Assembly: GCF_900113525.1 (NCBI RefSeq)
Contig: NZ_FOPP01000011.1
Coordinates: 1 to 64,000, forward strand
Length of the DNA stretch: 64,000 nt
Direction of reading: 5' to 3'
From: Pedobacter insulae
GTDB taxonomy: Bacteria > Bacteroidota > Bacteroidia > Sphingobacteriales > Sphingobacteriaceae
Shown: in pieces, positions 1 to 10,159 of the stretch
How positions within the stretch are numbered: the first letter of the stretch is position 1
Layout: every line of letters begins with the position of its first letter
Position numbers and translations under genes: made by a program
Notes under the pieces: generated by a model
The model's database searches: none
Told to the model about the DNA's origin: nothing
Seen by the model: only the letters and a program-made list of their open reading frames with translations

Positions 1-207
1 TGGATAAACCACTACAAAATGACCCCTTTGCACCACTCGAAAGTGACCCCCATAATGAACTGATTTTTTTACTGCCTGCCGAAGGAAGTTGACCCCCTTG
101 CGCCAGTTGAAAATGACCCCCTGAAAAGAACGATGATGTTCTGCCGAGCTGTTTTGGAGAACGGTGTTTTTGTTTAGCTTTTGGCTGAACCTAAACCCGA
201 GATTGCC

Positions 208-1752
208 ATGCCCAACAAGCCCATCAGAATGAATAAACTAAGACAGATTATCCGTTTGTACTGTCAGGGTACAGGTACCAAACGGATCCATGGAATGCTA
301 GGCAATTCCAGAAACACGATCAAGAAGTACATCCGCGTTTGGCACAGCCTTGGCATAACTTATGAAGAATTCAGTGCCAAGAGCGATGGCGAACTTTCGG
401 TACTTTTCGCCACACCAGTTGCCCGGATATCGAACAGGCCAAGGATGCACCAGCTACATGCCCTTTTGCCCGATATATGCAAGAAACTGAAGAAAAAGGG
501 AGTTACCCGTGAGCAGTTGCATGCCGATTACATTGAAAAGTACCCCGACGGCTATGGACGTTCCCACTTCAATAATGCCATTTTTTCCTATCTACAGCTC
601 ACAAAGCCCGTGATGCATATCGAGCACAAGGCCGGTGATAAGGTCTATATCGATTTTGCGGGCACCAAGTTCAAGATTACGGGCTTAGATGGCATCCAAC
701 AGGATGCAGAGGTTTTTGTCGCCATTCTGGGATGCAGCCAGCTTACCTATGTCGAAGCTGTGGCGAGCCAGCGCAAGGAAGATCTTATCAAGGCCTGCGA
801 GCATGCACTATTGTACTTTGGCGGTGTACCGCAGGCCATTGTTCCAGATAACCTTCGCTCGGCGGTCACCAGGGGAAGTAGGTACGAAGCGGTACTAAAT
901 GATGAATTCTCTGCATTTGCAGAGCATTACAGCGTTGCCGTCGTTCCAGCACGTGCCTATAAGCCACGCGATAAATCGCTTGTTGAGGGCGCTGTTAAGC
1001 TGATCTATCGGAGCATCTATGCCAAACTTGAGGGTCGGGTTTTCGGTGATCTGGGGATGCTGAATGCAGCGATCCGCCCAGCTCTTGAGATCCATAACAA
1101 CAAACCCTTCTCTGGAAGGAACTACTCCAGACGTGAGCAGTTCGAGGAGATCGAAAGGGAGGCACTTGGTCCGCTCAATCCGTTAAGTTACGAAGTTCAC
1201 AAACAGGTAATGGCTACGGTGATGAGAAAGGGGTATGTCCGTTTGGGCGAAGATACCCATTACTACAGCGTACCCTATGGATATATCGGCAAGAAGGTAA
1301 AACTATTGTATACCTCCACGCTGGTGAAGATCTATTACCACTATACCATGATTGCCCTGCACACACGGGTCAGAACCCGTTACCACTATACCACCAATGA
1401 AGAGCATCTTGCCCCACAGCACCGCTTCCAGTCCGAGTGGACACCGGAAAGGTTCATCCAACAGGCAGAGGCGGTGCATGAAGATGTGGCCCGTTACATA
1501 TCAAAGGTACTCGAGCATAAGAAATATCCAGAACAGGCCTATAAGTCATGCTCGGGTATCCTGAACTTTTCCAGGCGTGTTGGACCAGAACGGCTTACCG
1601 ATGCCTGTAGATGGGCCGATAGCTTGGGCCAGTACAATTATCCCATTATCGAAGAAATCCTCAAAAAACGGCTGGACCAGCTCCGTCCAGAGGAAGAACC
1701 TACAGAAATACCATCACATAAAAACATAAGAGGTAAAGAATATTATCAATAA
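208..1752 (+). CDS. istA: IS21 family transposase IstA
   Basis: DDE transposase that cuts and joins the IS ends, acting with the ATPase IstB. An N-terminal helix-turn-helix region (about residues 5-45) is followed by an rve integrase core. Candidate catalytic acids are in the YIDFAG segment, in VPDNLR and in the SLVEGAV segment. A C-terminal region typical of IstA follows. Length (about 514 aa) is normal for the family. The frame is open from a TTG at 181. I prefer the ATG at 208 (MPNKPIRMNKLRQ), which matches the usual IstA N-terminus. istB follows after 19 bp. The gene appears intact. Confidence 0.93.
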   Translation: MPNKPIRMNKLRQIIRLYCQGTGTKRIHGMLGNSRNTIKKYIRVWHSLGITYEEFSAKSDGELSVLFATPVARISNRPRMHQLHALLPDICKKLKKKGVTREQLHADYIEKYPDGYGRSHFNNAIFSYLQLTKPVMHIEHKAGDKVYIDFAGTKFKITGLDGIQQDAEVFVAILGCSQLTYVEAVASQRKEDLIKACEHALLYFGGVPQAIVPDNLRSAVTRGSRYEAVLNDEFSAFAEHYSVAVVPARAYKPRDKSLVEGAVKLIYRSIYAKLEGRVFGDLGMLNAAIRPALEIHNNKPFSGRNYSRREQFEEIEREALGPLNPLSYEVHKQVMATVMRKGYVRLGEDTHYYSVPYGYIGKKVKLLYTSTLVKIYYHYTMIALHTRVRTRYHYTTNEEHLAPQHRFQSEWTPERFIQQAEAVHEDVARYISKVLEHKKYPEQAYKSCSGILNFSRRVGPERLTDACRWADSLGQYNYPIIEEILKKRLDQLRPEEEPTEIPSHKNIRGKEYYQ

Positions 1753-1771
1753 ATCAAAAAACAGAAACAAG

Positions 1772-2518
1772 ATGAACAATGAAACCCTAGATAAGCTACG
1801 CCAGCTCCGTCTGTACGGCATGTACGATGCCTTTAAAACCAACCTTGAAACCTCGGTGAAAGAAACCCTTACCGCCGACCAGTTCATTTCCCTACTGGTG
1901 GCCAGTGAGTGGGACGACAGACGGAACCGATCGGTGGAACGTTCCATAAGATTGGCCGGATTCCGTTACAAGGCCTCCCTGGAACAGGTCGATTATTCCA
2001 TAGAAAGAGGTCTTGACAAGAACCAGGTACACCGCCTTGCCGCCCTTGACTTCGTTAAGGAACATAAAGATCTTTTCATTACAGGCTCAACGGGAACAGG
2101 GAAAAGCTATCTGGCAACGGCACTAGGATACCAGGCCTGCCAGAACGGCTACAAGGTGATGTATGTAAATACAGCCAAGCTAATGGGCCAGTTGAAACTG
2201 GCCAAGGCAAAGGGTACTATTCTTGCCGAACTCAAGCGAATTGAACGTGTAGACCTGCTGATCCTAGATGATTTCGGGCTACAGCCCTTTGATCCACAAT
2301 CAAGGATTGCGCTGCTAGATATCATAGAGGATCGGCACCAGAAACGGTCTACGGTGGTCACTTCACAGATTCCGGTAAAGGAATGGTACGATATCATCGG
2401 TGAGAAGACCATAGCCGATGCAGTGCTGGACAGGATCGTTCACCATTCGTTAAGGGTAGAACTTTTTGGTGAATCATTAAGAAGGAGAAACTCTAAAACA
2501 GAAAATGTATTTTTGTAG
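1772..2518 (+). CDS. istB: IS21 family helper ATPase IstB
   Basis: AAA+ ATPase of DnaC/IstB type that helps IstA in target choice and strand transfer. Walker A is visible as GSTGTGKS (about residues 107-114) and Walker B as LLILDDFG (about 165-172). An IstB N-terminal helical region precedes them. At 248 aa the length is typical. It lies 19 bp after istA in the same direction and inside the terminal repeats. No disruption is seen, so the element could be active. Confidence 0.93.
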   Translation: MNNETLDKLRQLRLYGMYDAFKTNLETSVKETLTADQFISLLVASEWDDRRNRSVERSIRLAGFRYKASLEQVDYSIERGLDKNQVHRLAALDFVKEHKDLFITGSTGTGKSYLATALGYQACQNGYKVMYVNTAKLMGQLKLAKAKGTILAELKRIERVDLLILDDFGLQPFDPQSRIALLDIIEDRHQKRSTVVTSQIPVKEWYDIIGEKTIADAVLDRIVHHSLRVELFGESLRRRNSKTENVFL

Positions 2519-2639
2519 AAACAATGTTATTAACCGGACTTGGTAATCTATAAACCTGAACGGTTCTGCATAACAACTTTTGTTCTTTTCTAACATCAAC
2601 TCTGGGGGTCAATTTGAAATTGGCGAAAGGGGGTCAAAT

Positions 2640-3194
2640 TTATTGGTATTTCCAAACCTCATTGTCGTGGTTAATATTGAATAACTCTCTACATCTCGGA
2701 TCCCAATAAATCTTGCCCTTCACAAGATCCTTGTCGAAAGTTCCAAGCTCGGCTGCGTCTATTGCCATCCGGAGCGATTCTTCAGAGGCTATCAGCCGCT
2801 CTCTGTTGCTAACCAATTCGCTAACGTCGGTGGCCATGCAAAACACGCCAATTATTTCACCCGACAGATTACGGTAGGGCTGATATGAAAATTTAAAGAA
2901 AAAAGTCTGCAGCTGATTATCTACAACTAAATCTGCCCGTTTATCCGTCGAAAAATGAGGGATTCCAGTATGGTAAACATCCAATAATAATTGGTTGAAA
3001 GGCTGATTCTTGATCTCTGGAATCGCCTCAATAAAAGGTTTACCAAGTACCGAATCTGTCTTGCCCCACGTTCGCAGTGTTGCGGCGTTTGCGTAGGCAA
3101 TGATCATGTCTTCCCCTATGCACAGATAAACTGGATAGGGAGAACCGTCTACTATGGTTTTAAATGTGAAGTCCTCTGGTAGAAATTCACTCAT
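2640..3194 (-). pseudogene. PAS-domain sensor gene, 3' part cut off by IS21
   Basis: The 184-residue reading frame holds one full PAS domain (about residues 10-125, with a PAS_4-like core) and the start of a second PAS fold. It then stops exactly at the right end of the IS element, where a TAA arises at the junction. Read on the minus strand, the first 19 bases of the window on the other side of the IS give FCSGLS. This resembles the segment before the usual HPDD of a PAS_3 fold, so the rest of the gene probably continues to the left outside the window. The intact protein was probably a PAS sensor histidine kinase or a related signal protein. A short soluble PAS protein may still be made. Confidence 0.75.
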
Positions 3195-3457
3195 ACCTAA
3201 AGGATAAAGCGTAATTTGATTGCATAGCGTAAAAGATGAGAAGTTTGGATTAATTTAACATATGCTATGAGACATTTGTTTTAATTATTTCATAAACTGG
3301 CTCTGCGTAAGTACTAAAACTACCCTTCTCAAAAAGCTTGAAAAGTCCCTGTTTAGTAAAGACTGGTTAGCAAAATGCGTATAAATTAGTAGCTTTACAT
3401 GACAGCACATGATAGTTATTTATGATAGTATTACTAGATTAGCTTAACATCTGCATC

Positions 3458-4045
3458 ATGAGGAATGAAAAAGCACTTTTAAAGGGTATCTCTTGCGGAG
3501 ATGAAACACAGTTTCGAGAACTGTTTAATTCTTATCGAGAGAAAGTGTATAGTTACGCTTTTAAAATCCTTAAATCAGAATCGGAAGCAGAGGATGTGCT
3601 CCAAGATGTTTTTCTGAAGCTTTGGCTGCATGACGAACTCGACGAAATTGACAATTTTGAAGGGTACTTAAAAGCAATGACCAGAAACCATGTGTTTAAG
3701 GTACTACGTCGTCAAAATTTAAAATGTGCTACCAACAATCTTTTAAAGATAAAATGGACTGAGAGTCACAATGAAACAGAAGAACTGGTTTTGTTAAATG
3801 ACTCTCAGCTTATTATTAATAGGGCACTTAACGAAATGCCTCCAAAACAGAAACTTGTTTACAACCTCTGCAAAAGTGACGGATTAAAATATGATGCTGT
3901 AGCAAAACGGCTGGCTATCTCTCCGCTTACTGTAAAAACTCACATGCAGCATTCCCTTAGGTTTTTGAGAAGTTATCTTACAAAACACACCGATATCGCG
4001 GTTTTTTTATTGATAATTGAAAACTTAATACGAATAAATAAATAA
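3458..4045 (+). CDS. ECF RNA polymerase sigma factor (FecI-like)
   Basis: Extracytoplasmic-function sigma factor that directs RNA polymerase to target promoters, probably the SusC/SusD operon downstream. Sigma-70 region 2 spans about residues 10-75 (FRELFNSYREKVYSYAFKIL, then EAEDVLQDVFLKLW). Region 4 spans about 120-175 (ALNEMPPKQKLVYNL, with LAISPLTVKTHMQ as helix-turn-helix). The 195-aa length fits the family. It is followed after 90 bp by a FecR anti-sigma gene, the standard Bacteroidota arrangement for a TonB-receptor-controlled sigma system. Confidence 0.9.
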   Translation: MRNEKALLKGISCGDETQFRELFNSYREKVYSYAFKILKSESEAEDVLQDVFLKLWLHDELDEIDNFEGYLKAMTRNHVFKVLRRQNLKCATNNLLKIKWTESHNETEELVLLNDSQLIINRALNEMPPKQKLVYNLCKSDGLKYDAVAKRLAISPLTVKTHMQHSLRFLRSYLTKHTDIAVFLLIIENLIRINK

Positions 4046-4135
4046 TTTTATCTTTCTACTACTCCGAAATTAAGTTACAAGGGTCATTATAAAAAGGGGA
4101 CAGCAGTTCACGCATAAATTCCTTTTTAACCAAGT

Positions 4136-5290
4136 ATGAACCCGAACCAATTAAAGAAATTAGTTCAACGTCTTATTGACGGGACCTTGTCTGATCAGGA
4201 ACTGGCTACATTAAGGTCGGCTCTGATAGATTTTGAGCATGATGAAGAGCTAATAAAGATACTCGATGCCGTTTGGGAGGAGAATTCTTCATTGGATATC
4301 TCTAAGGAAAAGGCAGAAGGCATTCTTCATGCTATCATTTCGACAAAAAAACATAAAAGCATAACCAAAAAATGGCTGGGGATAGCTGCGAGTATTGTAG
4401 TTCTTATCTCTATAGCTCTTTCCTTAAAGTTTTTTGCGTTTCAGCAATCTGGAAATATTGATAAAATAAAGGTAAATACCCAGGTAGCGAAAATAATTCC
4501 AGGTAAAAACAATGCTGTGTTAACTTTATCCAACGGCCAGAAAATTATTTTGAACGAGCAAAATATAGGTGAGTTAGCAATGGAAGGCGATGTAGTGATT
4601 AACAAATTCAAGGATGGCGAGTTAAGCTACGCTGTAAATAAGGAGCAGACAAATGGCGTATTACAGTTCAATACTATCAGTACTCCAAGAGGTGGTGAAT
4701 ATAGGGTAATTCTGCCAGATGGCACTAAGGTTTGGCTAAATGCACACTCATCCCTACGCTATCCGGTTAATTTTACCGGAAATGAACGCGTAGTGGAGAT
4801 AGCTGGTGAAGCTTATTTTGAGGTATCAAAAAATAAACTAAAGCCTTTTAGGGTAATTGCTAATGCGGTAGAAGTTAAAGTGCTCGGTACTCATTTTAAT
4901 GTAATGGCCTATGCCGACGAACAGCTAATTAGTACCACACTTTTAGAAGGCTCTGTAAATGTTAACAACACAATACTTGTGCCCGGTCAGCAGGCACAGC
5001 TCAATAAGCAAAATAATAAAATAAGAGTTTCAAAAGTCAATACTGAGGAAGTCGTGGCCTGGAAAAACGGACTCTTCATCTTTAGGAATGAAGATAGCCA
5101 GTCTATCATGAAAAAAATTAGCCGCTGGTATGATGTTGAAGTAATATTCAAAGATAGAAAATTAATCAATGAAAGGTTTGGAGGGACTTTTTCTAGATCT
5201 GGAGAACTTGCGGATATGCTTGAGAGCATGTCGCTTACTGAACGTATTCATTTTAAAACCGAAGGAAGGAGGATTACGGTCATGAATTAA
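4136..5290 (+). CDS. FecR-domain anti-sigma factor
   Basis: Inner-membrane anti-sigma factor that should hold the preceding sigma factor and release it when the transducing SusC receptor signals through its STN domain. A cytoplasmic anti-sigma region (about 1-75) is followed by one membrane segment (about 82-102, GIAASIVVLISIALSL) and a periplasmic FecR domain (about 180-280, with LPDGTKVWLNAHSSLRYP). A C-terminal DUF4974-type domain (about 310-384) follows. Its place between the sigma and SusC genes supports the role. Length is 384 aa, usual for the family. Confidence 0.9.
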   Translation: MNPNQLKKLVQRLIDGTLSDQELATLRSALIDFEHDEELIKILDAVWEENSSLDISKEKAEGILHAIISTKKHKSITKKWLGIAASIVVLISIALSLKFFAFQQSGNIDKIKVNTQVAKIIPGKNNAVLTLSNGQKIILNEQNIGELAMEGDVVINKFKDGELSYAVNKEQTNGVLQFNTISTPRGGEYRVILPDGTKVWLNAHSSLRYPVNFTGNERVVEIAGEAYFEVSKNKLKPFRVIANAVEVKVLGTHFNVMAYADEQLISTTLLEGSVNVNNTILVPGQQAQLNKQNNKIRVSKVNTEEVVAWKNGLFIFRNEDSQSIMKKISRWYDVEVIFKDRKLINERFGGTFSRSGELADMLESMSLTERIHFKTEGRRITVMN

Positions 5291-5307
5291 CGCTTACTCA
5301 AAAAAGA

Positions 5308-5337
5308 AGTCTGGAAGTGTTGCAATCACCCCAGACT
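5308..5337 (+). other. Stem-loop between fecR-like and susC-like genes
   Basis: Perfect 7-bp inverted repeat AGTCTGG / CCAGACT with a 16-nt loop, about 55 bp before the SusC start. A short T run lies about 12 nt further on, so it is a poor intrinsic terminator. It may instead be an RNA structure that tunes expression of the receptor relative to the sigma/anti-sigma pair. Function is inferred only. Confidence 0.35.
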
Positions 5338-5393
5338 ATCTGATAAGCTTTTTTAGTCTGTTACTAACCAAATATTAACTAATCATCTTTCAA

Positions 5394-8300
5394 ATGTATA
5401 AAATACATAACAAATTCCTACGCAATAATATTTATTGCACCCAAAAAAAAATCTGGCTTATTATGAAACTAACGATTGTTTTATTACTGGCAACATCACT
5501 CCAATTTGTGAGTGCAAAAACTTTTGGACAAAAGATTAACCTTGTGAGAAATAATGTAACCTTAGAGGCAGCTTTAATGGAGATACAAAAACAAACGGGC
5601 TATAATTTTTTCTACTCACAGGAACTTTTAAAAAACGCAAAACCTTTTGATATCTCGGTTTCCAATTCCTCGTTAAAAGAGGTTTTAGCTATTTGTTTTA
5701 AAGGGCAGCCTTTAACTTATATTTTAAATAAAAAAACCATTGTTGTAAAGCCTGCCGACCTGAAGAATATAGTACAGGATATTACCATAACGGGTAAAGT
5801 TTTAGATCATCAGGGTTTGCCATTGGAGGGCGTAAGCGTTAAGCTGAAAGACGCTAACAAAGAAACGGTTACCAACCAAAATGGCGACTATACCATCTCC
5901 GTTCCAGATGGCGATGCGAAGCTGGTGTTTTCATTCCTTGGGTTTGAAAGCCAAGAAGTTACAGTGGGCACGCAAACGTCTATCAACATAAACTTAAAAA
6001 CGGCGTTGTCTGCTTTAGAGGAGGTGGTTGTTATTGGCTACGGTACAGTTAAAAAGAAGGACCTTACAGGCTCGGTATCGCAAGTTAAATCAAAAGAAAT
6101 TAATGCTATGCCAAACGCAAATGTTTTACAGGCTTTGTCTGGTAGAGCTGCAGGCGTACAGGTAAGACAAGGTTCAGGTGCACCGGGTTCTTCCAGCACA
6201 GTTAGAATTCGTGGAGGAAACTCTATTTTGGGTAGCAATGAACCCCTTTATGTAATTGATGGATTTCCGGTAAATGGTTCTCCTACCCAAATTAACAACA
6301 CAGATATTGAAAGTGTGGAAGTGTTAAAGGATGCATCTGCTACGGCAATTTATGGATCACGTGGTGCAAACGGTGTTGTCCTCATCACCACCAAAAAGGG
6401 CAAGGCAGGAAAAACTGCAGTAAGTTTTGAAACCAGCTATGGGACACAAAGCCTCATTAAAAAGTTGGATTTGATGAATGCCAAGGAATATGCGATATTT
6501 TATAACGAGCAGCGCACCAACTCTAATTTAACCCCGTTTTTTTCACAAGCAGAGATAGATGGTTTCGGAGAGGGATTTGATTGGCAGGACTTTGTTTTTC
6601 AGAAAGCCCCAATAAGAACTACTGCGCTTAACGTAAACGGTGGAAATGAGAAAACTCAATTCTCTGTTTCTGGAAGTGCATTCGGTCAAAATGGTATTGT
6701 TAAAGGAAGTGATTACGATAGATATTCTTTAGTTACCAGTTTAAACCATAAAATAAGCGATAAATTTAGCCTCAGTTTTTCAAGTACTCTATCTAAATTA
6801 TCAACCGAGCGAAAAGATAGTGGGGGCGGTAACCGGGGTAATTCTATGATTTCTGCAGCAGTTTCTGCACCTCCCACGTTAACGCCCTTCAACGACGATG
6901 GCTCATACCGTGTGCTTTCAACGGCTTATCCATTTATTGCTACGGATATAAGAAACCCCATTAATTTTATTAACGAGCAAAATAGCAAAATTAAAGCGAA
7001 TGTTGTGTTGGCAAACGCTTCTATAAACTATAACATAACGCCTGCGCTACAGCTTAAAATAGCTGGGGGCATAGAAAATAGAGACGAGCGAACCGATACT
7101 TATACTACCACTAAATTTTTTGCGTCCGCAGGATCTGCGAATATATTTGCTGGCCAGTTTACGAGTTTCCTCAACGAAAATACATTAAGCTATCAGAAGG
7201 AATTTAATAAGCACTCCTTAAATGCGGTATTGGGTTTTACGTATCAAGATTTCTTGAATACAGGAGTTAGCGCCGGCGGTACGGGATTTTTGAGCGATAA
7301 TTTTGAAAGTTACGATTTAGGTGCAGCGGCAAATCCCAATGTTCCTGGCTCTAGTTATATTAAATCTGTATTACTTTCCTACCTGGGTCGCGTTAATTAC
7401 AGTTACGACAACAAATACCTGGCAACCGTTTCTTTACGAAGAGATGGCTCATCACGGTATAGCGAAGGATCGAAATGGGGCTATTTTCCTTCCGCTGCTT
7501 TAGCCTGGAGGGTATCAAATGAGGAATTTTTAAAAGGGAATGAGCTTATTTCTGATTTAAAACTGCGTACCAGCTTTGGTGTAACAGGTAGCCAGGCTAT
7601 TAATCCTTATTCAACACTCAATCAACTCTCTGCGGGCCGCACAATTTTTAACGATGCGCCCTACACTACTTTTGCGCCAGGAACCGTGTTAGCTAGCGAT
7701 TTGAAATGGGAAACTACAGAGCAACTAGACTTTGGTATTGATATAGGGTTGCTAAAAAACAGGTTTTTGCTGACAGCAGATTACTATATTAAAAATACCC
7801 GTGATTTATTAAGCAATGTGATACTCCCTTCATCTTTAGGCTATACAAGTACCATTCAGAATGTTGGACAGATAAAAAATACAGGGCTTGAGCTGGGGCT
7901 TGAGTCAAATATTTTAAAAGGGGCTTTTAACTGGGATCTGAATGCAAATATTGCTTTCAATAGAAATAAAGTTATTAAGCTCTCGAAAGGTGATGAATTG
8001 TTGAGAGATCGCGTGAACTTGGTAGTTATTAATGATGTGACCAGTATACTCACAGAAGGAAAGCCCGTAGGAACTTTTTGGGGATACCTAGAAGAAGGCT
8101 ATGATGCTACAGGAAAAATCATATTTAAAGACCTTGATGGCGATGGTACAATTTCACAAAATGATAAAACATATATCGGCAATGCAAATCCAGATTTCAT
8201 CTACGGTTTAAATTCTACAATGACGTTTAAGAACTTTGAATTGAATTTGTTTTTTCAAGGATTGCAGGGCAATGATATTTTCAACGCTAGTTCAATTACC

Positions 8301-8666
8301 AACACGCTTGATTATGGTTTTGGATTGAACATGACACAAGACGTTTTTGATAATAGATGGACACCACAAAATGCCGCCAATGCAAAATACCCGAAAGTAA
8401 GTAATGCTACTGCGGTGAGGGTTTCGGATCGCTTAATTGAAGATGGTTCTTATCTGCGATTGAAGAATGTGATGTTAGCATATAACCTGCCAAAAAGCAT
8501 TTTAAAGACAAACTGGATATCTAAACTTACGCTTTATGCAAGTGGACAAAACCTCTTCACCAGCACGAATTACTCTTGGTGGGACCCAGAAACTAACTTC
8601 AGGATAGATTATCACAGTTATCCAAACGCGAAATCAATAACATTTGGGCTTAGAGCCGGATTTTAA
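5394..8666 (+). CDS. SusC/RagA-family TonB-dependent receptor with STN domain
   Basis: Outer-membrane receptor that imports oligosaccharides with its SusD partner, powered by TonB. Order of parts: a long N-terminal signal region (hydrophobic MKLTIVLLLATSLQ core, about 24-45), STN secretin/TonB domain (about 50-110), carboxypeptidase-regulatory-like beta-sandwich (about 130-210, ITGKVLDHQGLPLEGVSV), plug (about 215-330, with NVLQALSGRAAGVQV and YGSRGANGVVLITTKKGKAG), then a 22-strand barrel ending with an aromatic residue. The STN domain and the preceding sigma/FecR pair mark it as a signal-transducing receptor. Start 5394 is kept because related proteins carry the same N-terminal extension; 5463 is an alternative. 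Confidence 0.95.
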   Translation: MYKIHNKFLRNNIYCTQKKIWLIMKLTIVLLLATSLQFVSAKTFGQKINLVRNNVTLEAALMEIQKQTGYNFFYSQELLKNAKPFDISVSNSSLKEVLAICFKGQPLTYILNKKTIVVKPADLKNIVQDITITGKVLDHQGLPLEGVSVKLKDANKETVTNQNGDYTISVPDGDAKLVFSFLGFESQEVTVGTQTSININLKTALSALEEVVVIGYGTVKKKDLTGSVSQVKSKEINAMPNANVLQALSGRAAGVQVRQGSGAPGSSSTVRIRGGNSILGSNEPLYVIDGFPVNGSPTQINNTDIESVEVLKDASATAIYGSRGANGVVLITTKKGKAGKTAVSFETSYGTQSLIKKLDLMNAKEYAIFYNEQRTNSNLTPFFSQAEIDGFGEGFDWQDFVFQKAPIRTTALNVNGGNEKTQFSVSGSAFGQNGIVKGSDYDRYSLVTSLNHKISDKFSLSFSSTLSKLSTERKDSGGGNRGNSMISAAVSAPPTLTPFNDDGSYRVLSTAYPFIATDIRNPINFINEQNSKIKANVVLANASINYNITPALQLKIAGGIENRDERTDTYTTTKFFASAGSANIFAGQFTSFLNENTLSYQKEFNKHSLNAVLGFTYQDFLNTGVSAGGTGFLSDNFESYDLGAAANPNVPGSSYIKSVLLSYLGRVNYSYDNKYLATVSLRRDGSSRYSEGSKWGYFPSAALAWRVSNEEFLKGNELISDLKLRTSFGVTGSQAINPYSTLNQLSAGRTIFNDAPYTTFAPGTVLASDLKWETTEQLDFGIDIGLLKNRFLLTADYYIKNTRDLLSNVILPSSLGYTSTIQNVGQIKNTGLELGLESNILKGAFNWDLNANIAFNRNKVIKLSKGDELLRDRVNLVVINDVTSILTEGKPVGTFWGYLEEGYDATGKIIFKDLDGDGTISQNDKTYIGNANPDFIYGLNSTMTFKNFELNLFFQGLQGNDIFNASSITNTLDYGFGLNMTQDVFDNRWTPQNAANAKYPKVSNATAVRVSDRLIEDGSYLRLKNVMLAYNLPKSILKTNWISKLTLYASGQNLFTSTNYSWWDPETNFRIDYHSYPNAKSITFGLRAGF

Positions 8667-8687
8667 TCAATATTAAAATAGTAAAAA

Positions 8688-10136
8688 ATGAGAAAGAAAG
8701 AAATAAATAGATTCCCCAAATTAACAGCTATCTGCATGTTAATCTTAGTGGGACTGTGCACATCATGTAAGGATTTATTAGAAGAAGAACCGAAATCATT
8801 AGCGGTAGAGGTTTTTTATAAAACTCCTCAAGAAGTAGAATCTGCGGTAAATGCCATTTATCCTCCAATAAGGACACAAATGGCAGAATATGTAGCCACA
8901 CTGGAATGTCATTCGGATTTTTTATATGGTAGAGGCAGTTGGGAAAACATCAGCTTATACCAAGGTTTTAACGACACAAATACCGGGAGAGTAGTACCCT
9001 TTTGGAATGGATTTTATACTGCTATTAGAAATGCCAATCTAGTGATAGCTAATTCACCTGATGGGGCTGCCTATGATAGTTATAAAGCCGAGGCAAAGTT
9101 TTTAAGAGCATTTGCTTATTTTCAGTTGGTTAGAAACTGGGGGGCAGTACCGTTGCGTACCGAACTTAATATGGAGCAAAGAGATCTGGCGAAAAGCAGT
9201 GTTGACGATATTTATGCATTCATTGAAAAAGATTTACTGACTGCGGAAATGGGCCTCAAACCTGTAGCAACGGCCGCTGGGAGACCAACAAGTGGGTCTG
9301 CCAAAACGCTTTTAGCTGATGTTTATTTGCAAATGGCGAAATATCCTGAAGCCGCCGCCAAAGCCAATGAGGTTATTCAGTCGAACAAGTACTCACTGAT
9401 ACAAGTGACCAGTAAAGCGAATATCCAGGATAACATCTTTGGACCTACCGTTAACAATAGCCCGGAAGAGGTGTTTTACTTTAAGTTTTCCCGATTAACC
9501 AATGAGGGCAACTACCTTTTGTTTATTGTAAATCATCCTAGCACAGGTTTGTTCGGATTCCCAGGGGCATATGCTGTTCACGGTAATAAAACCAACCCTA
9601 TTTTTGTAAACTGGAATGCGAACGACTTAAGAAAATCTCTCTATGACAATATTAACTTTGGACTCGGCGCAAATACGCTGGTAACTTCAAAGTTTGTCGA
9701 CAAACTTGCAACAACTAACCGTACTGCAGGTAATGATAACACGGTTTACCGCTACGCAGATGTGTTGTTAATCTATGCTGAAGCTGCGGCCAGAGCGGAG
9801 AACAATGTAAGTCCCGCTGCTTTAGAGGCGCTAAACAAAGTGAAAAGAAGAGCGTATGGTTATAATCCGGCTGTTCCTTCTGTTGTAGATTATACTGCTG
9901 CCGATTATGCCACTACTCCTTTCTTGGATTTGATTATGAAAGAGCGGGTTTATGAATTTGCTTTTGAGGGAAAACGCTGGCTAGAATTGAAAAGAACTGG
10001 GAAAGCAAGCGAGCTTGTACTGGCCAATAAAGGCAAAACCATTTTGCCAAAGCATCTTTTGTGGCCAATACCACTCGGGGAAATTGATTATAACGACGCA
10101 TTAGATCCAGTAACCGATCAAAATCCGGGCTATTAA
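8688..10136 (+). CDS. RagB/SusD-family nutrient uptake lipoprotein
   Basis: Cell-surface glycan-binding lipoprotein that caps the SusC channel. It begins with a lipoprotein signal whose likely acylated residue is Cys27 (LCTSC). TPR-like alpha-helical SusD repeats follow, with typical landmarks YKAEAKFLRAFAYFQLV (about 125-141) and a C-terminal LIMKERVYEFAFEGKRWLEL segment (about 410-430). Length of 482 aa is usual. It lies 21 bp after susC, clearly in one operon. No SusE/F-type accessory lipoprotein follows, so the importer appears minimal. Confidence 0.94.
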   Translation: MRKKEINRFPKLTAICMLILVGLCTSCKDLLEEEPKSLAVEVFYKTPQEVESAVNAIYPPIRTQMAEYVATLECHSDFLYGRGSWENISLYQGFNDTNTGRVVPFWNGFYTAIRNANLVIANSPDGAAYDSYKAEAKFLRAFAYFQLVRNWGAVPLRTELNMEQRDLAKSSVDDIYAFIEKDLLTAEMGLKPVATAAGRPTSGSAKTLLADVYLQMAKYPEAAAKANEVIQSNKYSLIQVTSKANIQDNIFGPTVNNSPEEVFYFKFSRLTNEGNYLLFIVNHPSTGLFGFPGAYAVHGNKTNPIFVNWNANDLRKSLYDNINFGLGANTLVTSKFVDKLATTNRTAGNDNTVYRYADVLLIYAEAAARAENNVSPAALEALNKVKRRAYGYNPAVPSVVDYTAADYATTPFLDLIMKERVYEFAFEGKRWLELKRTGKASELVLANKGKTILPKHLLWPIPLGEIDYNDALDPVTDQNPGY

Positions 10137-10159
10137 TAGGTTCAAAATCATAAAAGCAC

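Larger units (their letters stand above)
20..2636 (+). mobile_element. IS21-family insertion sequence
   Basis: A complete IS21-type element with istA and istB in the usual order. The ends carry multiple terminal repeats of the form TGACCCC-(about 17 nt)-TGACCCC. Two copies lie at the left (about 20-53 and 89-122) and one inverted copy at the right (about 2604-2636). The outer ends are 5'-TG and CA-3', as is usual for IS21. The limits were set by matching the left and inverted right repeats. No clean target duplication is visible, so the exact boundaries may be off by a few bases. The element splits a minus-strand PAS-domain gene whose N-terminal part lies at 2640-3194. Confidence 0.9.

Noticed and set aside
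1..19. Clear target-site duplication of the IS21 element
   Set aside because: Bases left of 20 and right of 2636 share no more than two or three A/T bases, so no duplication can be claimed.
3195..3457. Small RNA or promoter in the 263-bp spacer before the first sigma gene
   Set aside because: A TAGCTTTA box near 3390 lacks a matching upstream box and no stable stem was seen, so nothing can be supported.
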